Assembly: GCA_037447655.1 (NCBI GenBank)
Contig: JBBHKE010001377.1
Location: forward strand, 1-64,000
DNA from: Zygnema cylindricum
Taxonomy: Eukaryota > Streptophyta > Zygnematophyceae > Zygnematales > Zygnemataceae
Reading direction: 5' to 3'
DNA: 64,000 bases
The notes below the pieces were generated by a model. The model was not told where the DNA came from, did no database searches, and was given only the letters and a program-made list of their open reading frames with translations. Made by a program: the position numbers and the translations under genes. Every line of letters starts with the position of its first letter. Position 1 is the first letter of the stretch. Positions 10,860-21,970 of the stretch are shown one piece after another.

Positions 10860-12620
10860 AAAACAATGTTTTGGTACTTCTCACGCTATTTTTTTCCTTT
10901 ATTTTTTTAACAATTAGGTGGCGACTGGTCCTAGTGGAACCCAACCCTATTTTGGTCTTGTTCAAAAGAATTGTAGTTATAGCATAAAAATCATAGAGTG
11001 CAGAGCGTCAATCTTTGTTAGTGTAAATAAATTACATATAAAAAACAAACATTGTTCTAAACTTTAATGTGGGCTCAAGAGCCTAACTCCGACAAAACAT
11101 TAACTTTAATTTATACATCTAACACTAATTTGCGTACACAACTTTGGTTACACACGATGAAAAAGAAGACCATTATCAAAAACGAGATAGGAAAATCATC
11201 AACGTACAAAACATGATTGAAATATAAAATTGTTTTTAGTTAGTAAAGGTAAAAGATGGATACTAAAAATAAATAAAAACACTAGGAAAGCTAAGCAACA
11301 CTAAAACCATGAAATTCACGTTAGAAATACAAAAAGGAAAAACAAATACAATAATATAAAAGCACTAACAACCACTATGTACATTAATTATAAAAGAGAA
11401 AATAGGAGACCAACCCCAAAAATGAAAACAATTCCACAATAATGGTCAAAATTACAATTATTAAGTATGTGCGCTTCGTGGAAGGGAGTTAAGTCAAATA
11501 TCCACGACCATCATTCACCTCTGCTTTGTTTGAATGACGGCCAAAGCTAGGGAGCGTTAAAAAGCAACAATGAATGTTAGATAAGATAATATCGAAAGAC
11601 GAGTCATTAGTCCCAAAAATCTCCAAAGAAAATGGGATGACTTTCATAGTTGGGCCTTAGTGCACGCAACCACATTCTTTAGAGGACTCTACATCTCGAG
11701 CCACAACACCAATATAAAATTTTGCGCGTGCGGAAACATGGTATCTCGTAGAATCCTCGAGAACTACTTCACCCACTTTTTTTTTTTGCTTGGTACAAAA
11801 ACATAAGATCCACACGATGGCCACACATAACCTTATATCGAGGAGTTTGTGAGAGTATATACGACACCTCAAATTTTATCATGTATTTTTTTTGGCTACC
11901 CACAACAACGATTCTTTCCTCGGACTATATTGTCTGTTGTTGGACGCTCCCCACCATTTCACCAAGGGAGCAAATAGACGTCTTATGCATTTATACGCAA
12001 AAAAAAAATATAATGGACTTGCTTAAGAGTGACTGGAGCCCCAAGCACAGATGTAAACGAAGTGCAAAAAAAAAGTGAGCAGAAGACAAACGGAGTGAGC
12101 TAACAATGAAATTAACAACGGGGCAAATGCGAACCCTTTGCCCCGAGCAAGCTCTAGGTCAAGCTCCCTGTTCAACGTAGGTTTCGTTTGAAGCAGGTTT
12201 TCTAATTCGTCGACGACATATGTATCGCTAACATGTTGTTGAACCCGTGAGTTTTTGTTGGTGAAAGGGGAATTGAATAGAGGAATACCATCTTGGGCCT
12301 CAATCGGCAAAAGCCAACGAGTAGAAAATAACGATTGTTGAAATGATGATGAGCCTTCGTCGATGTTAGGTAAGTGGGTGGCGCTATGGTTGTTGTAGGA
12401 TGCAAACCAAGACCTCCAAAAATTTTGGTAAAGCAAATTCTCGACGAGCGCGGAGTCCTTCAGACAATCAACGGGGATGCACAATCCGAGAGTGTTGCCG
12501 TTGTAGCTTGTTGTTCACATTCCCAACATTTGAACATGTGAGAACATGTCCGCGTGATTTTCAGGCTGTGGAATAAAGTTCGAGGGCGCTTCCCAATGTC
12601 GATGCCACCCACGTTCATGC
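10860..12620. other. Long interval with no recognised gene
   Basis: AT-rich. The longest frame here (12023-12484, minus strand) has no recognisable domain and no splice-supported partner, so it is not called. No RNA gene or repeat was identified. Confidence 0.35.
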
Positions 12621-12633
12621 GTCGATGCGTTTC

Positions 12634-13419
12634 TTTGACACATTTTTCGTAATTTTGTACGAAATATAAAGCAGTTTTAGTATTAACATTTCGTACACCA
12701 CGCTGTTTAAATACCTCTTGAATCAGAACAATTGACACTAAATAAACCGTACCTATGTTAGCTGAAAAAAAAACTAATATTATTAAATCCTATTTTAGGT
12801 TTCATGGGTCGTAATTCATTGGCATCGATATAGTCTTAGTAACACTATTAGCGATTCACAGTGGAGTTCACAGTAGAACATGTTGCACATCCATACGCAC
12901 ATGTTACTGTACGCGAATAGAATCAGATTTACGCTGTCATTTAGTTTACGGAATGATTTCGGATACGAACAGAAATATGACAGATACGAATCCATAGAAA
13001 GTTAGAAACTGTCGGTTTTGTCCAATAACGTACACGTGGGCATGGTCAGAGATAACAGGCGGTTGGATATGTAAACCACCTTCAAATATCATGTGGCAAA
13101 GCTACACCGCGCATCGTTATTAGTGTTATTAACTCTAATTTGGGATCTTAAAATCTTGATTTTTTCGCGCAATTAGTATACATGATTTTCGAAATTAAAT
13201 TAGCAACTCTATTTAAGGATGTGGACCATAATCTGCCACGATTATGGCACTAAATTAGAATCAATAACACTTTCTTTTTTTACGCTATTTAAACTTTGAC
13301 ACTAATAACGATGCGCGGTGTACAGTACAGTATTGTTAACATTCAGGGCTGGTGTCGGTGAAATGTCGGTGAATGAATCTTGCTGCAGTTCGCGCCTCAC
13401 ATGTCGGTCCTTGTATGTC
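12634..13419. repeat. Tandem segmental duplication, copy 1
   Basis: About 0.79 kb, repeated as 13545-14304. Both begin TTTGACACATTTTTCGTAAT and end CATGTCGGTCCTTGTATGTC. Each copy holds a family-B MITE at the same internal position, but the two MITEs differ in sequence. Short open frames shared by both copies (minus strand, starting near 12738 and 13649) come from the repeat itself. Confidence 0.85.
13105..13320. mobile_element. TA-flanked MITE, family B
   Basis: Starts CACCGCGCATCGTTATTAGTG and ends with the exact inverse CACTAATAACGATGCGCGGTG, flanked by TA (13103-13104 and 13321-13322). Length 216 bp. Inserted in duplication copy 1. Confidence 0.85.
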
Positions 13420-13544
13420 TAATTTAAAGTTTATCCTTATGTGAGTGTTGTCAAATGTGGATGTGTGTTTTCCAATGTGTGGAATGTGTGGTTGGAATTG
13501 TTTGTAGTAATGGGATTTTCTGAGAGGTAGGAGATCCTGTTACA

Positions 13545-14304
13545 TTTGACACATTTTTCGTAATTTTGTACGAAATATAAAGCAGTTTTAGCATTAACAT
13601 TTAGTACACCACGCTGTTTAAATACCTCTTGAATCAGAACAATTGACACTAAATAAACCGTACCTATGTTAGCTGAAAAAAAAAACTTGTATTATTAAAT
13701 CTTATTTTAGGTTTCATGGGTCGTAATTCATGGGCGTCGATATAGTCTTAGTAACACATAGCGATTCACAGTGGAGTTCACAGTAGAACATGTTGCACAT
13801 CCATACGCACATGTTACTGTACGCGAATAGAATCAGATTTAGGTAGTCATTTACTGTAGTTTACGGAATGATTTCGGATACGAACAGAAATATGACAGAT
13901 ACGAATCCATAGAAACTGTCGGTTAGTGGGCATATTCAGAGATAACAGGCGGTTGGATATGTCAACCACCTTCAAATATCATGTGGCAACAGTACACCGC
14001 CAATCGTTATTAGCGTGTAAGTTTTTTTAGCGTATACGAATAATTAGCGTGGTTTACGCTAATTGGGAATTTGAAAAATTTCGAAGAAATCATCTATTCT
14101 AATTAGGAATTAGGGTTTTTTTAAATAGTGTGGATAATTCTTTTTGATAATAAATAAAAACAAAGCGGGACGGAATTAGCGTACACAACGCTAATAGCGA
14201 TTGGCGGTGTACAGTCTTGTTTAACATTCAGGGCTGGTGTCGGTTAAATGTCGGTGAATGAATCTTGCTGCAGTTCGCGCCTCACATGTCGGTCCTTGTA
14301 TGTC
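13545..14304. repeat. Tandem segmental duplication, copy 2
   Basis: Partner of 12634-13419 with small indels, for example missing bases near 13756 and 13905-13930. It carries its own family-B MITE at 13995-14209. Confidence 0.85.
13995..14209. mobile_element. TA-flanked MITE, family B variant
   Basis: Starts CACCGCCAATCGTTATTAGCG and ends CGCTAATAGCGATTGGCGGTG, flanked by TA. Length 215 bp. Its interior differs from the MITE in the sister duplication copy. Confidence 0.85.
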
Positions 14305-14309
14305 CTGTT

Positions 14310-15310
14310 ATGTACGGACGATGACACGCAAGTACATTATCGCAAACCGTGTAAAAACGAGTTGTATCACCCAACCATGTTATTGAGAATGCCGACTACA
14401 CTGTGCTGTAAATACTAAATAGTAAATACTAAATAGTGTCCTGTACTGTGATTTTTTAGAAGCTGAAAGAGCCGTGTGAACATGACGCCCATGTTATGAC
14501 GCAGTGAATGACGTCATCAAAATGTTTCCTTTAGATTGGCAAAAACTTGGGAGGACTCCAGGTGCACTCTCCAGTATTCCCCAATAGTGAAAATTATGTA
14601 CGTTCATGAATGAGGTATATACGGTATTGGCTATTCCGTACAAGAGATGTCTTGCTAAAGTACCATGACAGTCCTGTCACACGCATGTCAGATTGGTCAG
14701 TGCTGTACCTTCGTCAAGAAGGGACACGGAAGAGTACGGAAAGTCTCGCTCATCCAGATTGGTTTTGTATGACGTGGCAAGATAACAGGTGGCCAAGTAA
14801 GCAGACTTTATTTTTCTGGTGGACCGCGCGATTCGATGTTTAAAAGTTTCTTAGATTCTTACGTATCGACGTGTCACTCAAGGTCCAATGAGTTGTTGCG
14901 AGAAATTATATATTTTTGTCATCCAATACGGGACGCTCGGTTTTTTGTGTCAGTATAAGTGCTGCCACGTCACCTTCTGTCTTTACCAACGCCCTAATAT
15001 TTTTTATATTTTTTGCCAAAATTTTGTCAGAAGTTTTTGGCTGCCCGAATCAACGGTGTAGGTAAACGGGCACTTTTTATAGTATCTGAAAATAAGTACA
15101 CTCTGAATTGTACGAACTGTAATATCCAACCGTACATAAATTCCCGATTCCTTTCTAGCCGTCGATCTCACACCACCGACCATCTGACAAAGTCCATCCG
15201 TACATACATAACCTTCACGTGTCAGATTCTGTCCTTTTCCGTAGCGTCACACACCAAAAATCTCCCTCTATTCTCCCCGTCCCTCCCGTCCTTCCCTTAA
15301 CACTTATCTC
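14310..15310. other. Interval with no recognised gene
   Basis: No exon, RNA or defined element is recognised. The 5' exon(s) of the downstream CLC gene should lie somewhere upstream of 16462 but could not be found here or in the purine tract that follows. Confidence 0.35.
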
Positions 15311-15317
15311 ACTGTTT

Positions 15318-15900
15318 CCCCCACCTCAGGGGGAGGGGGGGGGGGAGGGGGGCAAGCGAGAGGAAAAGGGATGGGAGAAGCTTGAAGAGAGGGAAGTTAG
15401 AGAAGGGAATAAAATGAGTCATGGAGAATAGAAGTGGACAAGACAGGCAGCGGAGGGGGAAGGGGATAGAGTGAGGGGAAGAGAGGGAGGGGAAGAGAGA
15501 AGGAGAGAGGAAGAGAGGGAGGAGAGATGGGAAGATCAAGGAATTGAGGGAGGGAGAGTGGGAGCGAGGGAGGGGAATGGAGAGTGGAGAGAGGGAAGGA
15601 GGGCAAGAGAGTGGTTGAGAAGGGGCGAGAGAGAGGGAGAGGGGGAGCGAGGGAGGGAGTGAGGGAGGGAGGAGAGAGGAAAGAGGGCAAAGTGAAAAGG
15701 GAATGGTGGCAAAGAGAAGAGAAAGAAGTGGAACAAGGAAGAGGTTGTGAAGGGAAGAGTGCAGAGAAGAGGTGGTAGGGAGAAGTTAGAAAATGTGGTG
15801 GAGGAAAGAAAGAAGGAAGAACACAAAAAACAGAATAGAAATGAAAGAAGAGGCGGTAGGGAGAGCAGAGAAAATTAGAGGTAGAGGAAAGTGAGAGGTA
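15318..15900 (+). repeat. GGGA/GAGA polypurine tract upstream of CLC exons
   Basis: About 580 bases of almost pure A/G on the plus strand, starting with a G-run near 15330-15350. Open frames on both strands here are compositional artefacts. Confidence 0.85.
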
Positions 15901-16461
15901 AAAGCACTCACATTTTTTGCTTGGAGGAAGTGGACTGTAGAAAAATGTTGAAAATTTTCCCATCTGGGAACACTCGGAAACGCAAATTGAATACAATAAA
16001 TAACTAATAAAATTTATTACTTATGGATGGAAACAAAAAATGTTCCGTTGACTGCTGTCCTAAAAATCAGTTTATCAGAAAAGGTGAAAATAAGTTTAGT
16101 GATAATATGAATAAGAATATTAAAGCACTCAATTTTCTGAAAATTCACTAAGTAACTCAGTTATTTTGTTTCCTACTGCACTTCCGCTTCTCTTTCCATA
16201 TCGTTTTGGTTCCGTCTCTGTTTCCTTTTCCATTTCTGTTCCTGTTCCTGTTCCTGTGCCCGTTTCCTATCCCGTTCCCGTTCCGTTTCTGTTTCTGTTA
16301 CCATTTTTTTCTGTTTCTGTTAACGCTTATGTTTCTGTTCTCGGTTTCAATCCCATACCCTTTTCCATTTCTGTTTCCGATTCCTTTTCCGTTTACATTT
16401 CCTTCTCCGCCTCCAATTTCTTACTCCAGCTCCCTTTTTTCGTTTTTTTTTTTTTGGGCAG

Positions 16462-16662
16462 AGTTGTGGATTCGCAAGTGGCTCGGGAAAGTTTGAAGGA
16501 AAAAAGTGGTGTGGAGCACCGAGAATATCTCGCTATGCGATGGGGTTTTGTACTTTTGATTGGAATTACAACGGCTGCGATCGCTTTTTCAATTAATACA
16601 GCGGTGGAAACTATCGCAGCTCTCAAATTTCGGGCTTCACTTTACTTTATGAACACAAATTT
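16462..16662 (+). CDS. CLC: CLC exon: N-terminal cytosolic part and first helix
   Basis: The acceptor TTTGGGCAG precedes 16462 and the donor GTAAGC follows. It encodes VVDSQVARE...MRWGFVLLIGITTAAIAFSI followed by NTAVETIAALK, matching CLC helix B and the following loop. It enters in phase 2 and leaves in phase 2. It is preceded by a T/C-rich intron with repeated TTCCTG words. Confidence 0.85.
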
Positions 16663-19600
16663 GTAAGCAATAACAATAACCAAGTAAATAAATAGACAGT
16701 GCTTTTGTGCGGTTTTTAGCAGGCAAACAGATGAGAAATTGTGCATTTGGATGAGTGGATGTTGATTTCGATTGTTCCATTTTTGTTTTCCCCTTTTTTT
16801 TCTTTTTTATTTTGCCTTTTCTTTTTGGGCATTTCTTTTCTCTTTTTTTCTTAGTTTCTTCTACTTTTCCCCTTTTTTCTGGGTTATTTTCACAAATCTA
16901 GCCCCTGAACTAGAAGAAACTTGACGTGATTATTTCTTGTCTTGCATTTTCTTGTAACAACAACATAATTTACTGAGCAATAAAATATGTTCCCTTTTTA
17001 GTTTTTATTTCTCCGTTATTCTTGTTTCGATTTTGATAAAATGGTATTCTTTTCTGTTTGTATATACCGGACATAGACCAGTTGTCAGGTGCCTTGCTTT
17101 TGCATCATTTAATGTTTTAGTTTTTGTTTTCCTTTTTTTCTTTTTTCCAGACCGGTTTTTGGGTGCCTTGCTTTTGCCATGTGTAACATTTTACTCGTCG
17201 GATTTTCCGCGGCCGTTTGTGTTTTAATTTCTCCGGCGGCCGCTGGTTCCGGAATTCCGGAAGTTAAAGCGTACTTAAACGGAATTAATAGTCCCAATAT
17301 TCTTTCGGTCAAAACCCTTATTGTGAAGGTAATTTACCATTTTTTTTTTCTTGATCTGAATCTGGAATTTTTTTAACTACTCACAAAACTGACTTGCCTG
17401 CTAAATTAATGTTAGCCTTGCCTGCTAAATTAATGTTAGCCTTGCCTGCTAAATTAATGTTAGCCTTGCCTGCTAAATTAATGTTAGCCTTGCCTGCTAA
17501 ATTCTTGTTAGCCGTGCCTGTTAAATTTACTAATTATGCCTCTTCTTCTGGTTTTTTCTTTGTTTTTTCTGGCCGATTTTATGTGATCTTATTAGTGGAA
17601 TGTTGTCAATTTATGTACATTTTACAATCCTTCAAGTGTTAATTGTTGTGTTGTAAATTGTTAACAGTGTTAAGTTGTTCAATCGAATAAATGTGGAATG
17701 AACCCAACAGAATAACGTACTACTAATTAAAGTCCTTTTTTTCTTTCCGCTTCTGCATGCCAAAATCCTCCTTTTCTTTTTTTTCCGGTTTTGTACGTTT
17801 TATGCTTTTCTCAGTTCTGTACGCTAATTAACAAACATTTGTTGATTTCCGGTTCACATTGCAGGTTATTGGAAGCATCGGGTCGGTGGGCGGTGGTCTC
17901 GCGGTCGGCAAAGAAGGGCCTCTCGTTCACACGGGGGCATGTGTAGCCGCGTGGTTGGGAACCGGAGGATCCAAACGGTACGGACTCACATGGACGTGGT
18001 TACGGTACTTCAAGAACGATCGCGACCGGCGTGACCTTGTCACTTGTGGCGCAGCCGCGGGAGTTGCGGCGGCTTTCCGGTCGCCACTTGGCGGCGTCTT
18101 ATTCGCTCTCGAGGAAGCAACGTCTTGGTGAGTTATCGAATCTGTCGGATTCATTAATTTTTTGTTGTGTGAAGATTCTGTTTGGGATGACTTATAGTAC
18201 CACCTCGAGAATTTCCCGGCAAAAAAATAAGGTAACTTAATGTTGTGATAACGCGCCGAAGACATGTATTAATGTTGAAAAGATTTGTTACTTGGTATGT
18301 GTTATCATTTTGCACTCCATTATGAGTGTGTCGTTATCATTAGTGTCCAATGGATTCGGTGGCTCTTGATTATCCCCTTTAGTTGAGCCCAATTCTCTCC
18401 TACCCCTTCTTTCTCACACACACTTCCTCTTCCGCTCCCTCTACCTCTCTCCCTTCTCCCTCTCCAGGTGGAGTAGTCCTCTCCTTTGGAGGGCTTTCTT
18501 CACAAATGCTGTGGTGGCAGTTCTTCTCCGAAATGCCATAAAGTATTTCAGCGCTTCCGGGTTTATCATTTTCCATTCCATGATCGGGCTTATTTCCATT
18601 CCATGTCCCTTTTCCTGAGTTAACGTCCATTTCCGACAGTCTTTCACCGTCCATTCTACCTCTCTCCCTCTCCCTCTCCCTCTCCCTCCCCTCTCCCTCT
18701 CCCCCTCCCTCCCCCCTCCCCCCCCTCCCTCCCCCTCCCTCCTCCCCTCACCCCCAGGTCCCCCCCCATTCCGTTAATGGGTCAGGAGAGGGCCGTGGAT
18801 GATGATTTTGGAAGCTTGTGGAATAGCTGCACTTACATCTGTCCTTCAGTTCACTGTTCCGTGGACCGTTCCGTGCACACCCTGCCCGGAAAGTTCTTCT
18901 TCACTCTGCCCGAATCCGAGCTGGCTCGGAAATTATAAAAATTTCAACTGCCCGCCCGGTCACTATAACGACTTGGCCAGCCTCTTGTTCAACACCAACG
19001 ACGACGCTATTCGAAACCTTTTCAGTTCGGGAACCAACGACGAATATACGTAAACTCCTTTTCCTGCTCTTTTTTTACGTTTTTCTCTTTCCTCCCCTGC
19101 GCTTTTTTTTTTTTTTCCTCTCGGTTACCATTGGATGTTGTACGGCTGTACCTTCGAAAATAAAAACGCACACGCATCAAAAGAAATGATGATTGGCCAA
19201 TGTTTCTCTGTGTTTTTGCGCAGGTATCTGTCGCTATTTATTTTCTTCGTCATTTTCTACGGCCTCGCCTTAATTACGTACGGTATTTCCGTACCGTCCG
19301 GCCTTTTCGTACCGGTGATTATATGCGGTTCGGCGTACGGACGAATGATGGGAAAGCTTATGGCCCATATTGTCGGCAGCCAATGGTTGAGCGAAGGTAC
19401 ATACGCTCTTGTTGGAGCGGCGTCTTTTCTTGGTGGTTCTATGCGGATGACAGTTTCTCTTTGCGTTATTCTGTTAGAACTTACGGGCGACCTCGAATTA
19501 CTGCCTCTTCTCATGTGCGTTCTTCTGATCTCAAAAAGTGTCGGTGATATTTTTACGGAAAGCATATACGATACGCATATTCACTTTAAGGGAATTCCTC

Positions 19601-20202
19601 TCATGGAAGCGTCCCCCGAGGGTTTCATGGACCAATTAAAAGCGAGCGACGCTGTTACGGAAACACCGTTAGCTTTTTCGGGAATCGAGAAAATAGGTAC
19701 GATAATAGACGCGCTACAATATACGGCTCATAGCGCGTTTCCTGTAGTAGATCACCTCTCGAACTCCAAGGAAACTATTTTTCACGGTCTTATTTTACGT
19801 TCACATATTCTTGTAATTCTGAAGGATAAGTCTCTTTTTCAACATTCTCGTACAGAACATAAACCGCATCTCACATATAGTTATTCGAGTTTGGATCTCG
19901 GAAAACCTGCGACGGGAAAAGATTTAAAGATCGAAGATGTCACGATTACGGAAGATGATTTGGAAATGTTTGTCGATTTGCACCCGTTTATCAACACTTC
20001 ACCTTATGTTGTTTTAGAAGATATGAACATGTCAAAAGTGTTTACTTTGTTTAGGACTTTGGGACTTCGTCATATTTGCGTCGCGCCGAAAGCGCAAAAC
20101 TTAATCGGAATTTTAACGCGAAAGGATTTGCTGACGCATCATCTGGAGGAGAAACTCGAGGAAATTAACCACGAGAAAGAAAAGCTGGGAAAGGGTGTGT
20201 AA
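16462..20202 (+). CDS. CLC: CLC-family chloride channel/transporter (plant type)
   Basis: Six exons recognised: 16462-16662, 17151-17328, 17865-18127, 18468-about 18615, 18786-19049 and 19224-20202 (stop). Junction phases agree for exons 1-4 and 5-6. Motifs: GSGIPE (filter, Ser form), GKEGPLVHTGA (gating Glu), GGVLFALEE (proton-coupling Glu), GISVPSGLFVP, the ESIYD region that carries the central Tyr in the family, and two CBS domains ending with GLRHICV and GILTRKDLL. These suggest a Cl-/H+ antiporter on an endomembrane; in plant CLCs, Pro in place of the filter Ser favours nitrate. The first exon (ending ESLDY-like in plants) is not seen. Helix I, expected between exons 4 and 5, is missing where a CT tract lies. 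It could be a gene with an assembly collapse or a recently damaged copy. Confidence 0.9.
17151..17328 (+). CDS. CLC: CLC exon: helices C-D with selectivity filter
   Basis: Acceptor TTTTTTCCAG and donor AAG/GTAATT. It encodes FAMCNILLVGF then AAAGSGIPEVKAYLNG, the anion-binding helix-D motif in its serine form. In phase with both neighbours. Confidence 0.92.
17393..17530 (+). repeat. 24-bp tandem repeat in CLC intron
   Basis: About five copies of a unit containing TTGCCTGCTAAATTAATGTT; the last copies are degenerate. It lies in the intron between the filter exon and the gating exon and is open in one frame only by chance of its 24-bp period. Confidence 0.9.
17865..18127 (+). CDS. CLC: CLC exon: helices E-F with gating and proton glutamates
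   Basis: Acceptor ACATTGCAG and donor TTG/GTGAGT. It encodes GSIGSVGGGLAVGKEGPLVH, then the plant-like loop DRDRRDLVTCGAAAGVAAAF and GGVLFALEEATSW. This is the best conserved exon and supports the plant-type assignment. Confidence 0.95.
18468..18615 (+). CDS. CLC: CLC exon: helices G-H, 3' end uncertain
   Basis: The acceptor CTCTCCAG is followed by G, which completes Trp from the previous exon. It encodes WSSPLLWRAFFTNAVVAVLL and GFIIF. An in-frame TGA at 18616 must lie beyond the true donor, and no consensus donor is obvious. The following helix-I sequence is absent. Confidence 0.75.
18655..18765 (+). repeat. CCCTCT/CCCT tract in CLC intron
   Basis: (CCCTCT)n passing into CCCTCCCCC runs, between the helix-H exon and the helix-J exon. 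The coding sequence for helix I is expected in exactly this interval, so contraction or misassembly of this tract is a candidate explanation. Confidence 0.85.
18786..19049 (+). CDS. CLC: CLC exon: helices J-K and luminal Cys-rich loop
   Basis: An in-frame stop at 18775-18777 forces the acceptor downstream; GGGTCAG/GAGAGG at 18785/18786 is the best choice (phase 2 in). It encodes MILEACGIAALTS, a CTPCPESSSS loop and YNDLASLLFNTNDDAIRNLF, as in plant CLCs. The donor is GTAAAC after 19049. Confidence 0.85.
19224..20202 (+). CDS. CLC: CLC last exon: helices L-R and two CBS domains
   Basis: The acceptor TTTGCGCAG joins in phase to the previous exon. It encodes the membrane helices with PSGLFVPVIICGSAYGRMMG, LVGAASFLGGSMRMTVSLCV and IFTESIYDTHIHFKGIP, then CBS1 (around TPLAFSGIEKIGTIIDAL) and CBS2 (SPYVVLEDMNMSKVFTLFRT...GILTRKDLL). 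It ends in a charged coiled tail. Stop TAA at 20200-20202. Confidence 0.95.
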
Positions 20203-20859
20203 AATTTATAGAATATGACCGCGGTGAAATTTTTCTTAGTTGTATCTAATTTTTTTTTAAGAATAGTTATTTGTGGGAAATAGTTGGGTATGGATTAGTT
20301 TACGGTTCAATTAGCTTGGGGTTTTTATTAAATTTCAGGTGTAAGTTGAAGAACCAGGTAATTTGTTTTCTTTTACTTATGTTAAGATTAAATGTTTGTA
20401 TTTTACATAGTTCTCTATTTTGTTTTAGATCGATGAAATCTTTTGTTATTTTAAAGATTCTTGTGAATGCGTCATCTTGCAAAATTTCCCCCGCTTCATA
20501 AATTCGGCATTTCCTACTTTTTTTTAGAGGAAATTTTCAAATGGTTTTTTATTTTCTCTCATTATTTTATTTTCCTGTATTTTCTATTTTACCTTGTTGT
20601 CAAGTTGTTGTTGTGATGGTCGGTGATTTATACAATCAAAAACAAAATACGATATTTAAACAGTTTTTTATCTTTCAAAAAATTAATTATCGCATTTTCT
20701 TTCTAAGCACCTGATTGCGAATGTTTTTTGCCCTTTCATTTTGTTGTTGTTTTTACCGGTCAATATCCACAGAACACAAAAAAGTAACAAAAATTAAGAC
20801 TTATTTTATTTGTATAATGGGAGAATAGTCGCAATTTTCAACCGAAAAAAAGAAGGCTA

Positions 20860-21051
20860 ATGACTTTGGTGTGGATCTTTACCAATCTCAGATTACCACA
20901 CAAGACCAAGACCAAGGATGTCAGCTATGAGGAGGCTATGACATCATGGGAGGAAGAGGAAAGGGAGGTAGTGGAAGTTTTTGACGAAGATATGGATGAC
21001 CTAGATTTGGAGTGGAGAGGTAGAGGGGATAACCCTATTCACGGTCAATAA
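20860..21051 (+). pseudogene. hAT transposase C-terminal relic
   Basis: The frame contains FTNLRLPHKTK and SYEEAMTSWEEEEREVVEV followed by an acidic tail. The same order (TNLRLLKKTK..., acidic EEE/DED tail) is read on the minus strand just past the hAT transposase dimerisation region at 49.7-50.1 kb. Only the tail survives, directly 3' of the CLC gene and in the same orientation. Confidence 0.55.
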
Positions 21052-21274
21052 TGAGTTTAGCCTCTTTTTATGTGTAAAGTAAGCCATTCCCCTCACATGA
21101 ATATAAAATTAGCTTATTTTCGATTGTGCATTTTCATTATTCTATGTTGATACTTTGTACAAGGGCCATTTTTTGCTTCAATTATCAACCAGTCATTATT
21201 CAATGTTCATATGTTGTAGAATGGGCCATTTTCCGCTTGAATTGTCAATTTGTCATTATTTACTGTTAACATGT

Positions 21275-21365
21275 TGTAATAGGGCAAAGCGCCGGTAAGG
21301 CGCCGACCCTGATTTGGCGTTGGCGCAGCTCCGAGAGGGTGCCAACGCTGACTCGGCGCCGGCGC
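21275..21365. repeat. GC-rich imperfect palindrome
   Basis: A GC island in AT-rich surroundings, with GGCGCCGAC, TTGGCG, GCCAACGC and GGCGCCGGCGCC words that can pair with one another. Its origin is unknown; it ends at a family-B MITE. Confidence 0.5.
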
Positions 21366-21389
21366 CCTCCCCGTAATATCTCGTCGCTA

Positions 21390-21600
21390 CACCGTGAATC
21401 GTTATTAGTGTTAATGTTTTTTTCGTCTCTTTAAACATCTTTTCTCCGTACACGAATGTCAATTCTTAGATCAGATTGTTTCGATTGAAAGGTAATATCC
21501 TCAGCTTCCGATTGACGGTCTCAAATTGAAAACTGGACAATAATGTACGGAGAAAATATGTTTTAAGTGGCTAAAAAAACACCAACACTATAAGCGATAC
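21390..21600. mobile_element. TA-flanked MITE, family B, 3' end decayed
   Basis: Starts CACCGTGAATCGTTATTAGTG after TA (21388-21389). The interior has the inverted pair AAACATCTTTTCTCCGTACAC / GTACGGAGAAAATATGTTTTA found in other copies. The far end (ACACTATAAGCGATACTCC) has lost the consensus. Confidence 0.65.
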
Positions 21601-21970
21601 TCCTCGATAGATGCTGAACCAGCGACGAGGAACCCTGGTCGCTGGTTGCCGGTTCACTTTTTTCAGTGACGAGTCATTGATCGTCGCTGGCGTCGCTGGT
21701 TTCGTTTCGATTAAGGGTGGCCTTCCATTGGACGTTCCGTTAATTGTACAGAATAGTTTAATGAAGGGCGTGTCTTCCATTAGGTAGCGTCTGTAAACCA
21801 CTTTTTACTTGCGTGGCTCATTCTGGTTGGTAACACAGGCTAATATTTGATGCTTAAAATCTTGAAAGAATCTTCGAATGCAAAGTTTGAACGCAATATC
21901 TGTACGAGCGGAGGTAATATCTGTACCAGCGGAGGTAATTAATGACTCGTACAGAGGGCATTATAATGTA

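Noticed and set aside
12023-12738. Two minus-strand frames of 153 and 92 codons
   Set aside because: No domain recognised. The second shares its start with a frame in a tandem repeat copy, so it is repeat-derived.
15397-15996. A 199-codon minus-strand frame
   Set aside because: Lies in a polypurine tract; composition explains the openness.
16166-16461. Open frame extending upstream of the first CLC exon
   Set aside because: It is a TTCCTG-type intron repeat; an AG acceptor at 16461 and family alignment place the exon start at 16462.
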